From Echria macrotheca (lineage: Eukaryota; Ascomycota; Sordariomycetes; Sordariales; Schizotheciaceae), in NCBI GenBank assembly GCA_030411725.1, contig MU839839.1, positions 372,001-436,000 of the forward strand: a stretch of DNA of 64,000 nucleotides, written 5' to 3'. Position 1 is the stretch's first letter. Each line of letters begins with the position of its first letter. Under the pieces are notes generated by a model, which searched no databases, was not told where the DNA came from, and saw only the letters and a list, made by a program, of their open reading frames with translations. Made by a program: the position numbers and the translations under genes. This document shows, piece by piece, positions 1 to 10,183 of the stretch.

Positions 1-1400
1 GGTTCTCTTCGTAAAGACTCATGGCTGTCCCTCCCGGCCGTCACCTCACCTCACTGAAGTCTGACACAAGCCTACAAACACTCTTGTATGTAGCCTTGAA
101 TCGCGCGGGGAAGAAGGATTGCCGTACAATCGTCATAGTACCTAGACAGTCAGCCTGAGTCCTCTCCTCGAATATCTTGTAATCGTGGACTCTAGAGCTC
201 GTACCCAAACAACCTGGAATCTAAAACCCCGTCCCCATCCCGGGTTGCAAGTCGCAACGTTACTACCTACGTAGGTCAAGTTATTGACTAGCTACCTGGT
301 ATCGACTGCCACGATTCATGGTACTGATACCCAGCAATCCCATGGTGAACAGACGAAGCGTCGACGCCGACAAAGGTAGCCTTCCGAATTCGATGGTTGC
401 CGTGAGGCGACCGGAAATGAGAGCACTGCAATTTCTTCGTTGGCGGAGGGGTTGCTGAACTATAATACCTCCACATAAGCGGTCTCTCCAAGATACCGAC
501 GCCGACAGTGGCGACAGTGGCAAAAGGCACTGCATTTTCTACGTCGGCGGAGGAGTTGAAACACCTCAACGATCTCAACGTGTTGAGCCGTCTCTCTGAT
601 TAACCACCAATAGAGATGCTGACAAGGTACCGCGACTTCTAAAAGAGGTAATTGGAATTTTGACCTTTTTCACTGCAATTTCCACGTCGGTGGAGAGGTT
701 GAACTCCGATGATGATCCCAAGGGGATTCGAGGTGAGCGGGCTCTCTCTCTCTGACTCTACAGTGCCGATGCTAACTCCGGTTTAACTACCTATCCAAAA
801 AGAGATTTTTGTAAATTGTGATTTGGAGAAGAAATTGTTGTACATCTGCCCATCACTGCAGTTTCTACGTCGGGGGAGAGGTTGAACTCTGATGACCGTG
901 AGCAGGCTCTCTCTCTCTGTGTGGTCCCGATGCCACTCCGGTTTAACTATCCGAAACAGGTAACTGATTAGCTCAGCTGAGCATCACTGCAATTTCTACG
1001 TCGGGGGAGGGCTTGAGTCCCACGTGAGTGGTCTCGTTTGATTCGTCGCCGACACAGGGCGAATGGCAAGTCACCAGGCTGTATGGTTGCTTTATATCTT
1101 TTCCATACCGGTAGACATTTCCGAGGCACACATGCACTAAAGACATCCCTCAATGTAATATCGTCCCTCATCTTTCGTCAGACTTATATCCCAAGAAAAA
1201 GGACGAATAGAGGACCCGCAACCCCTTCAAACCCCCGGTTCACTAGATATCTCCCTGTCACGTGTAATCAAGAATGGATGCCGTAGAACCACAGTGAGTG
1301 GCACTTTAGACATAGCTCAATTTATCGATCAGCAACTCCTCTTGTCTATATCTCTTGCTTTCTGTACTCCTATCCTCAACAGCAACCACAAGTACAAATA
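1..1400. other. gene-free left end of window
   Basis: No open reading frame in this stretch resembles a known protein or can be joined by plausible splicing. It contains the five-copy degenerate repeat listed separately and short CTACCTACGTAGG-like motifs near 265-300 of a kind often seen between genes in Sordariomycetes. The right part, about 1050-1400, is the downstream flank of SEC20, which is transcribed towards it. Confidence 0.6.
424..1050. repeat. five-copy imperfect interspersed-tandem repeat
   Basis: A core resembling CACTGCAATTTCTACGTCGG, followed by GGAGRGGTTGAACTC, recurs at about 424, 528, 671, 854 and 984, so the spacing is irregular (104-183 bp). After the core most copies carry a GAGCNGGTCTCTCTCT-like block, and copies 3 and 4 also share CGATGCNACTCCGGTTTAACTA. 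The copies are diverged, with single-base changes and small indels, as expected of an old segmental tandem duplication. On the minus strand the core can be read as F-N-L-S-x-D-V-E-x-A-V in the better copies, but no continuous reading frame joins them. The function is unknown. Confidence 0.75.
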
Positions 1401-2842
1401 CTACAGCTCATCCCTAGCCATGCCCTCGCCCACAACAATCCCCTCTGCCTCGCCCACCCCCTCCTCCTCCCACATCCTCTTCATCGGATTCGGCTGGTCC
1501 ACCTCCTCAGACACATTCAACGCCTCTTCCAGCCCGTCCTTTCCCCGTAACGAATCCTCCACCATCCGTCCCACGCTCTCCACCATACTCTCCTCCCCCT
1601 TTTCATCCCCCCTCCCCCTCTCCTCTCTTCCCACCATAACAGTCGGCACAGCCCCCTCCTGCCCAACACGCACAATCGTCCTCCCCTCCCCGCGCGTATC
1701 ATCAACAGGCACCTCCATCCTCGCGCCGCTCTCCCCACCGCTCATAGCCCAACTCGTCACCCCCTTTCCGGTCCTGAGTCCCGTGCGCAAGGGGAACCAA
1801 ACAAGCCACCAGAGCGGTCCATACAACCACCTCCGAAAGACAAGCCAGCACAGCGTGCAAAACAGCACATAAAGCGACGTCCGCAGATACCACGTATCGC
1901 TCTTCTGGCTGGTCAGAAGCGTGCCCACCAACTCGCGCGACCGTGCCAGCAGCCCGTCCAACCCCTCGTAATTACTCTGCAGCTCCTTCAGCGCAGCCGT
2001 CGACTCGGCCAACGTCTGCGCCGCGAACGCCGACTTGGCCACCTCGCCGGCAATGAGCGAATGAGTCCGTCGTAGGGCCTCAGTCACGTCCGACGACGCC
2101 GTCACCACATTATTCTGCCCCTGTGCTTTAGCCTTTGCCGCGAGTCGGCGTCGTTCCCGGGGCGAAAACAGCTCCGTATGCTTCTCATGTTGTTGCTGCG
2201 CATTCGTATCGTTCTTCTCCGAAGAAGTAGGCGACGATCCAGGCTTCATAGCCGTCAACGAAGCAAGCAGCAAATCGCGCTCTTGTTTCTGCGCCGCGGC
2301 GAGATTCCGACGGGCCGAGAGTTGTGCTTTTCGAAACGACGCTCGACACCTGTTTTATCATATAAAAAATTAGCAATCTCATCCACATACATCCATCCCG
2401 ATAGAGATAGTAAAAAAATAACATACGCCTTCAACTCCTCCTCCAACCGTCCCACCCCCTCCCTCAACCGCGTCTTCCGATGCTCAGCCTCGCTCCCCGG
2501 CCTGCCGCTCCTCAGATCCGCCGTCTCCTCCCTCAGCAGCTCGAGCTCGTCCTCCTCCTCCCTCAAGATCTGGTTAATCTCCCCCGCCAGCTCGCTGGCC
2601 ACGTTGGCAGACGACGCAGCAGCAGCAGCAGCAGCAGCATTACCCTCGTCTCCTCCTCCGCCCACTAGGCTGCCAATGCTCCCGGCGAGATCATTGCTCG
2701 ATGGTGACGAAGAAGAAGACAGCGGACCAGATCCCGGTTGGAACTGCACGGTAGCAAGACGGTCGATCAGCTCGCGGAGTTGGGCCGTCGTCTCCTGCAG
2801 CGCCGTGAGGCGGTCCTGGAGGGACTCGAAGGAGGATGCCAT
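1401..2842 (-). CDS. SEC20: Sec20-type SNARE, retrograde Golgi-to-ER transport
   Basis: This encodes the Qb-SNARE of the ER, which with Ufe1, Use1 and Sec22 accepts COPI vesicles returning from the Golgi. There are two exons, 2842-2427 and 2349-1401, separated by a 77-nt intron (GTATGT...ACAG), giving 454 residues. The first 140 residues are coiled-coil-like with a poly-Ala and Gly tract. The Sec20 SNARE helix lies at about 226-291 (DVTEALRRTHSL onwards). A transmembrane segment at about 292-311 is followed by a second aromatic hydrophobic stretch to about 326. A long acidic C-terminal tail follows and ends in ARDEL, which resembles the HDEL/KDEL ER-retrieval signal; yeast Sec20 ends in HDEL. 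The start is the ATG before ASSFESLQ. The gene is divergent from the mL53 gene. The family call is strong. Confidence 0.9.
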
Positions 2843-3237
2843 TTTTGTTCTTTCGTTTTTTCGTCCCCTTTTGTTGTATAATCGTAGGAGATCCCGAGTG
2901 TGGTTTATTAGGAAAAGGTGTAAAAGCTGAAAAAGTTGGGTAATGTACGCACCCCTCGGTCCGCCGCCACGCCAAAGTAGTTTGTTAACAAAAAGAAAGC
3001 TGTCCGCATCGCTGCAACGTCATCCCTCCCAAACCCAAAAATCCAATTAGAGTAGTTACAGGGGTCTAGCTCCCTTGCCGACAGACACCTCGCCAGCTGT
3101 CACCACCCGCCAGCTACAGCCCATCCCGTCGCAAGCGCGCCAATCTCAACACCAAAACCCTCGCAACGGCTCAAAACCTCCAAGATCACCACCACCACCA
3201 CAACCACCATAACCCAGCCACCAGACCAAAAAAAAAA
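2843..3237. promoter_or_regulatory. divergent promoter SEC20 / mL53
   Basis: This 395-bp spacer separates the start codons of the divergent SEC20 and mL53 genes, so it must hold both promoters. A CACCACCACCACAACCACC tract and an A-run lie directly before the mL53 start codon. No specific factor site is claimed. Confidence 0.5.
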
Positions 3238-3614
3238 ATGATAACACGCTTCATAACAGACGTAACAACGCGGTTCAACCCGTTCTCCCCCCGCGCCAAA
3301 GCCGCCCGCCTCTTCCTCACCCGCCTCCCGCCCGGCGCCCGCGCGTCGGGCATGAACATCGCGACGCAGCTGCTCCCGCGGACCTCGACCGAGCCGAGCT
3401 CGCTGCACATCAAGTTTAGTGCGTCAGATCTCCAGACACAGACACCTCCCCTCCACTCCCCTCCCCAGGGCCAACAAGCTAATACATACCCCGCAAAACA
3501 GAGGACGGCAAGGAGATGAAGATTGACTGCGAGACCATGAACATCAAAAACATCGTCGAGGAGGTCGACCGACACTCGCGCGCGCTGCAAAAAGCCGACG
3601 ACATGGCGAGCTAG
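3238..3614 (+). CDS. MRPL44: mitochondrial large-subunit ribosomal protein mL53 (MRPL44 family)
   Basis: A small structural protein of the mitochondrial 54S ribosomal subunit. Exon 1 is 3238-3418 and exon 2 is 3502-3614, joined across an 83-nt intron (GTGCGT...AACAG), giving 97 residues. The N-terminus MITRFITDVTTRFNPFSP is basic and hydroxylated, as in imported mitochondrial ribosomal proteins. The joined sequence runs from SLHIKF into KDGKEMKIDC, then into the conserved IVEEVDRHSR motif near the C-terminus. The length and motifs match fungal mL53, called MRPL44 in yeast. Convergent with the pyrophosphatase gene downstream. Confidence 0.88.
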
Positions 3615-3935
3615 GAGAATTATACCAAAAACAAAACTGTATTCTATTGTATATCGCATTGGGAGGCGTTCTTACTACACGGCGGCATATGTCATGCTGC
3701 CACATGGCTGGAAAGACAAAATCAAATATTCTTACTACACGCAAAAAGGCGCTAGTTGTCTACTCTTTGCATACGGGTACGCTTAAATATCTATCTAGGC
3801 TCCGCCAGTTTTTCTCTTTCAACGTCCCAAGACCATGCCGATCAACACGACCATGCCACTCAGCCCAAGCATGCTCATCAACCCAAGCATGCCCGCATGC
3901 GCCAAGACAGCGATAGACGAAAGGATTTCCATTTC
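3615..3935. other. convergent intergenic spacer
   Basis: This 321-bp spacer lies between the stop codons of the mL53 and pyrophosphatase genes. It contains a run of CATGC-rich short repeats around 3834-3900 (ACCATGCC, AAGCATGC, AAGCATGCCCGC). No gene is seen. Confidence 0.5.
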
Positions 3936-4967
3936 CTAAGCGGAAGCGCCGCTAATGAAAAACCACTTGTCAATCGAGCTGTCAATGGGAGCCGGAGGCA
4001 GATTTTCGCCCTTGGGAATCGGCGGCGCCTGCTCGGGCGGAATGCGCGACGGCGAATGGCTAACCGTCAAGTTCGTACTACAAAGCCAAAGTCAGCAATC
4101 ATCACACCACCGAAAAAGGTCAACATACGTCGCGACGCCACCGGAGGGAGTCTTGCCCGTGATGAGCTTCTCCCACGCCTCGTTGCACTCGCGCACAACA
4201 TCCATGGCGTACCTGTGCCCGTTAGCATATACTTCACTAATATCTCAACCGCAACCCACTTCTTGTTCTTGCACTCGCCCGTGAAGGCGAACTGGTTCTC
4301 GGGCTTGCCGTCGGGGATCTTGTAAATGCGGAACCACTCGTTGGTGGCCCGAAGGAGACCCGGCAGGTGGCGCTCGACGTCCTCGACGTCGTTGAGCTTG
4401 GGAGCCAGCGGGTCGTTGACGTCAATGACGATAACCTTCCAGTCCGTTTCCTCCTCGTCCAGCAGCGCCATGACGCCCAACACCTTGACCTGCTTGACCT
4501 GGCCCGTGTAGCCGACAAGCTCGCCAATCTCGCACACGTCGAGCGGGTCGTTGTCTCCCTTGGCCTTGGTCTCGGGGTGGACGACGTTGGGGTCCTCCCA
4601 CGTCTGCGGGAAGGCACCGTAGTTCCAGAGGTAGCCCTTGTGGGGGAAGCAGTTGCGGACGAAGCGGAGCTTGCCCTTCTTGGTATCCTGCTTGATGGGG
4701 TTCAGAAGCTCATCCTTGGAGATCTGTTTGATGGGCCAGGGTTAGCATGTTTTCGGGCACCAGAAGGAGCAAACAGCAACCGACCTCGAGCTTCGCATTG
4801 GTCCAGCGGGGGATCTCGACAATCATGTTGAGGACCGTCTGCTCGGCATTGGCATATAGCGGAATGTCATGGAAGGGCGAGATGGGAACCCCATCCTTCT
4901 CAATGTAGACGCGGTGCTCGAACGTGTTGGGCGCCCCGACCTTGCGGACGGTGTAGTGGGGAGCCAT
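3936..4967 (-). CDS. IPP1: soluble inorganic pyrophosphatase (family I)
   Basis: Hydrolyses pyrophosphate to two phosphates, pulling biosynthetic reactions forward. There are four exons: 4967-4785, 4723-4260, 4212-4129 and 4077-3936. All phases fit, giving 290 residues from the ATG of MAPHYTVRK. The family I active-site signature is present as [10 protein letters not shown], with further conserved blocks [29 protein letters not shown] and [13 protein letters not shown]. The C-terminal exon adds the eukaryotic tail ending [11 protein letters not shown]. The donors are GTCGGT, GTGGGT and GTATGT. The reading frame stays open upstream of this start and encodes a presequence-like stretch (see the next entry), so a second, longer product is possible. 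Confidence 0.93.
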
Positions 4968-5216
4968 TGTGGGCGAGGCTGTGGTGCTAAAGCTGCGGGA
5001 AGCAGAGCTCGACAGATGACGAGCTAGAAGAGCAGTCCTGGCGCCGGAAATGGTGGCGGAAGAGTGCAGTAATGGAGACGAAGCGGAATTTATCGTTGCG
5101 GCACCGGGAGAAAAAGAAGAAGACCTGGAAGGAGGGGGAGGGGTTGCGGGCCAAGGGTGTGACGACAGCGAGGCTGGCTGTGATTGGCTGTGGCGGGTCA
5201 GATTTTGGAGCGGCAT
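4968..5216 (-). other. in-frame 5' extension of IPP1 with mitochondrial presequence character
   Basis: Upstream of the conserved pyrophosphatase start the frame remains open, with in-frame ATGs at 5216, 5249 and 5318. From 5216 the extension is 83 residues and ends in a stretch rich in Ala, Ser and Arg with no acidic residues ([20 protein letters not shown]), a typical fungal matrix-targeting composition. What is seen is the open frame and its composition. That it is translated, making a mitochondrial isoform alongside the cytosolic one, is inference. Confidence 0.5.
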
Positions 5217-5950
5217 ATTGGGAGCTGGACTTCGTCTGGCCTGCGCCATGCCCGAGTGCGAAAAACGTAGAATGCTCGCCGGGACCGATCCCAGGAGTCG
5301 TGCTCGTCGGGTCTGCATGCAGGCGAAAGAGGTGCTAGGGGATTCCCAGGGGAGCACCGCAGTAGTGCTGTTGCTTGTTTGCCGGCGCGACTCCTTTCGG
5401 CCGCGGCTGTTGATTCCCTTCAAACACGCCTCGGCGCGATTCCCGAGTCCCGGCAGGTCCACAGGCCCAGTCCCTTCGTCTGCCTCGTTGGGTTGCGATA
5501 TAGTGCCCCGACAACGGGTGGGTGGGTGTCCGAATACTTGTCTGGAAGATTCTTGCCTTAACAGTCTGTACTGGGATGGGGTGAAATTAGGCCCAAAAAT
5601 ATCACAGTAAATGATTGAAAAGATGATGCACTGAGGTTGCCCCTCGGTGGCTCGTGTACACCCTGTTATGTGTCGTGCCGAGCACTACGCGGAACCCGGA
5701 ATAGCACAGATCTCGCCGGTTGATGCTATCGGCTGCCAAGATACTTTAACTGCAATACAATCTGATTCAGTCCGTCCGGCTGTCAAATAACAGGATCATT
5801 GACTGCTTCCCAAGCCAACACTAAAGGGTATTGTTGTTACCGATCATAAATGCCCCTCCAACACCAATTCGCTCCCCAGATTTGCCCTGAAATGATGTTG
5901 AAACTCCAAAAAAAACAGCAGCACTTGCTACAAACCCGTCCATGCATCAT
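5217..5950. other. spacer between IPP1 and the Munc13-like gene
   Basis: Both flanking genes are on the minus strand, so this holds the 3' flank of the Munc13-like gene and the promoter of IPP1. The IPP1 frame is open as far as about 5462, but its outermost codons are not conserved-looking. No independent gene is seen. Confidence 0.5.
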
Positions 5951-8900
5951 CTACCTCTGCGGTAGGTTATTCCTCCCATACAACGCCCCGCCAAATGCCG
6001 GTCCAGGCCCGAACCCCTGGTTTACGCTCTTCTGCACGATCAGGGCCGCTGCTTGCGTCGCGGCCATGCGCTCCCGTTGCCGGTGCCTCTCCTTGAGGTA
6101 TCCCGCCGCTTCGGGCCGCATGCGGAGGATGCGAAGGATCATATCATCGCTCGGGTCCGCCTGCGCCTCGCGGCGTTTCTCCTCCTTGGCCTTGCGCATT
6201 GTGCCCAGATTGCGGCTCATCATGATGCTCTTGCCGCGCCGGATCGTCCCCAGGCTGCCGAACCCGGCCCCGCTGAAAGTAGCTCCGAATGTTGGAGGAG
6301 CCGACAGTCGGTTGCTGCTCGACGCGCTGTGCATTGCCCTTTGCTGCGCCCTCTGCGCATTCGCCGCTGCCATGCGCTCCGACTCTCGAATCAGGTTCTC
6401 TGTGGATTCCGTGTAAAAGAAGTTCAGCGACGCGAGCTCGTGCCACTTAGGAGACTTCAGCACGTCCGCCGGGACTCCCAACACCTCGCCTGTGTGGTCC
6501 TTGGCGTTGAAGAACGAGAACAGAAGCTCTAGCCACCGGTACACGACGTCCAGCTCGGGCTGCGTAAGAGGCTTCTGCGTCGAAGGTTTGTCCGAGAGCG
6601 GCGGGACGAGCAGGTTCTCGATGGCAAGCAGGACCTCCTTCCACAGCCTCGTCATGACTGCCAGCATGGTAGCGTCCGTCAGCGTCTTCTTCATGATGGC
6701 AAAGTTGTCATCAAAGTAGTTGAAAAGCGGCTGCAGCGCCCCTTCGATCTCGGCCGCCGTAAGAGCCGGCACCGTGGATTGCCGCTTCTTCCAGAGGCTG
6801 GCCACCGACGCGGCAATTCCTCTGTTCAAAAGACTCCGCAGAGCCTCCCGAGAAAGCGAAGCATTGATATGCGCCGTCAGCTGTACAATGTGAGCACTTG
6901 GTCTGAGAAAAACACATTCATACGACCTACCTTGTCGGTAATCTTGCGCACCATATCCCGCTCCGTCCGCTTCAGGTGCCGAAAAGCCTTGCCAAAGTGG
7001 AACTGGATGTCGTCGCGTTCACCCTCCATGCTCACCCGGAACAAGACCCGACCCTGCGTGTCCAGATCCAACCAGAACTCCCTCGGCAGGTAATCACTGA
7101 AATGAACGGGATCTAGCTTGAGTGATGTTCTCCCCACAAAATCATGATCGCCGATCAAGTCATAGTCCCAGATGGTCGCAATCAGGTTGAGCGGCCCGGA
7201 CACGGTGATATCGACAGACTCGTCCCACCGAGGATTCAGATTACTCTTAATAATCCTCGTCTTGGCCAGGCGCTTCTGGTATTCGTCGCAGAGCACGAGG
7301 TAGGGATCACTAGACCCATTCGCATCGCACGCTTTCAGATCCTCTGCCTCGACGATCTTGATCGTGAAGACAAATTTCTGTGGCTTCTTTACCAGTGGGC
7401 GTGGTCCCTCGGCATTGCGAAGGACCTCGGCGCAGCCATCGACATTCATCAGCTTCTCGAGTTTGTCCAACTCGTGCATGGCATACTCGATATTGTTGAA
7501 CTTAACAAACGACTAGATCGGGTTAGCGATGTCTTTTGGGGAAAGGGGGCTTTTTACGGACCTCGGGCAAGAACTGATAGGGTTCAACCCGCTCCTTTGT
7601 GTTCCAGGCATCTTTGGCATACTGGAAGAACTTCTCCTGAGCAGTCTTTGTCGCAGCGGCTACCTCTTGTTCCGTCTGCCGCTCCATCTCCCGGGCAAAC
7701 TGTGTCTCAACAACCTCGCAGTAGTGACCGATGGCGGCAGCGATGCCTCTAGCTAGCGCCGTCATGAACCGTGCATGGTGGACATCGTCGTCCCATTGGA
7801 GCTCAAAAATCTGATCCACGCTCTGCCGGAAGATCCGGAACGTGTCGATTATCGATTCGCTGTGACGGTCTTCGTCCGTGGCGATACCATCTGGGTTGCT
7901 GCTTCGAACTTGGAACTGGTCCTCCTTGATGGCATTTTCTACCATCTCGATCATCCTGACCTCGGTGTTCTTAATCCACTTCCACACAAAGTCATCCAGC
8001 AAGCCTTCGATGTGAAACGCAAACGGCTTTCCCGGCAATACCTCGACGTGTATCTTCCGGATCGCGACCAGTTCCTTGTACAGGATGAAGCCGTCCTCCA
8101 CGCTGAGGTCGTCATCTCTGCCTTTAGCGAGATCCATGACGCGCTTGATAAACTCCTGTGCGTCCTCCTCGAAGCTCGGAAAGACGGTTTCGACAAGGAC
8201 CCGGTGGGGACTAACGCCCATGATGAGAGGGTTCTTTGCATATCGCTTCCTGATCTTCTCGGAGCGGTCTACAACGGTTTTGCCAAGCTTCACGACATGG
8301 CCGAAATCCCAGTCCTCCTGGTTGCGGGGGACGATCCTGTCGAGATAGGTCCTGTAAACCGCTGCCGCCGCCTGACGCAGCCCAACTTCCAGCTGGTGTG
8401 CGTACTCGTCGGCATCCTCCGGACGTTGCGAGAACGCTGGGTCGTCCAACACATGGTTGCGCAACAGAGCCATGACGACGCCGATAGATGGAGGTTTGTC
8501 CTCGTAGCATTTCAGCAGCAGGGTGAAGAGATCTCTCAGCAAAGCATCGTGCAGGTCCTTGAGGGAGCGCTGGTAACCGGCCCAATCGGCCAGAGTCCAG
8601 CGGGTGGGCTCAACGTCGGAAAGGGGAACACCATACATCTGGATTGCCGGGGGTTTCTTCACGTCCGGGAGAGGCTCCTTGACAAGGCCAAGACAGGTAT
8701 ACAGCTGCTCGTGGTCAATCTCCTGGTCGAGGAATTTACGCACCGAAACCTCGACGAAGGCTGTGTCGCGGGAGAACTGGGGTATCCTCCACCGAACCGC
8801 TAGCTCTACCAGGAGCGTAAGCGAATCCTCTGACAGAGGAACATAGCTGTCTTCCGGATTCAGGTGGAGTTGGTCATGGGACATGGCATACTGGACGATG

Positions 8901-10183
8901 ACCTTATAGACAGCCCGAGGGTCTGATGGGATAAAGACATAGCTCGGCTCATCGACGCTTCGTATGCTGGAAGAATCATCGAGCGATAGTGAGCCGAGGC
9001 TGAGGTCAGATGGGAGAGCACCCGAGGATGAGCTGGAGAGCACTCTCCCAAGGTCGGCATATGCTTGGTCCTCGCCGTAGGTCGACTGCGGCCGGGCAGG
9101 AAGTGCCTTGTCGGCCGCCGACGTCGAGCTCTTCAGCTCGGGTCGGATGGAGAGAATTTCGGCAAAGATGTTGGCCAGCAGCGACGTCTCTTGCCTCTTC
9201 CACTCTTCGAATGCCTCGTCTACATCAAAGTCTCGTTTTCGTAGAGTCCCGGCCATATTTGCCGAAAGCCTGAAGAGGTAAGCCTTGTAGTCCTTCAGAG
9301 CTGCCTCTTCGGTCCAAGTTGCCAGATTCGTGTCGAGGTCGCTCTGCGCTCTCGTATTGGTGACGCCAAATATGCGGGCCACGACTTGAACCAAAGGCAT
9401 GTCCTTGACGTCGTAACTGAGGGGAATCTCGACCTCGACAAACGAATGGTCCTCCTGTGTGCCATCCAACGATAGATTCTGATCGTTGTTCAGCAACTTA
9501 TTCTCGAGGGTGCTGAGCCGGTGGGTGAGCTCTGGCCGATCCCTGTCTCCAACAAGATCTCTGAGCGTGCTCGAGAGAAGGCGGACAAACATGGCAAGAT
9601 GCCGATCGACAAGAAGCTTCCACGAGTGGTCTTCAGGTGGTTTGTTGCGGCCCTGGGCCTTGGTGGCGTTCGAGTAGAAGATCAGGATCAGAGGCTCGAC
9701 TTTCCGATCCTTGTCGATGGATTTCTGGAAGTCTTTTGCAGTGAAAGCGTTGTATGCTTCTGCAAATGTTCGCTTCAGGGCAGCATCGTTGTACCCAGGT
9801 AACCGCTCAACCCCTTGCAAGACACCAGACATGCGCTTGTCCAAGGCGTGCCGGAAGCCGTGTGGTAGCTTAATATTTCCAGCCGAACCCCCTGGCATAA
9901 AGTCCTTCATCAGCTCGCCCATACTCGACGTGTGTGCGCGCGGGAGCGGCTTCGGTTTGTTGGTGTATTCCTTTCTCTTCTTCCGCGGCTGGAGGAGGTA
10001 GTGCAGGAAGGCGACGCGGAGGGCGTACGAGTAGGCCTCATCATAGCTGACAGCCGCCGGGCGGACGCGGGAAACCGATCGATTCGGTCGGGAGCCATCG
10101 CGGACGCTCTGCGTGCTCTGAACGCTCTGCACGCTTCCCACGCGGCGGCCGAGGTTGTAGCCGCTCCGCGAAGAGGTCGACAT
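5951..10183 (-). CDS. Munc13/UNC-13-like protein with MHD1-C2-MHD2 architecture
   Basis: A probable membrane-tethering and vesicle-priming factor of the fungal UNC-13/Munc13 family; the S. pombe relatives are Git1 and Ync13. There are three exons, 10183-7562, 7512-6931 and 6880-5951, with introns of 50 nt (donors GTCCGT and GTAGGT), giving 1377 residues. Exon 1 encodes a Ser-rich N-terminus and the helical MUN/MHD1 region. Exon 2 carries a C2 domain at about 920-1010. Its two loops keep acidic residues (DANGSSDPYL and DYDLIGDHDF), so calcium binding is plausible. Exon 3 encodes the MHD2 part and a basic, low-complexity tail ending NNLPQR. The start codon precedes STSSRSGYNLGRRVG. The family is secure; the cellular role is inferred from relatives. 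Confidence 0.88.

Noticed and set aside
1294..1872. 192-codon plus-strand Ser/Pro/Thr-rich frame
   Set aside because: Antisense of the acidic C-terminal exon of SEC20, which has firm SNARE and membrane-span evidence.
7775..8803. 342-codon open frame on the plus strand inside the Munc13-like gene
   Set aside because: It is the antisense shadow of a highly conserved coding exon, with no recognisable domain; the minus-strand protein is clearly real.
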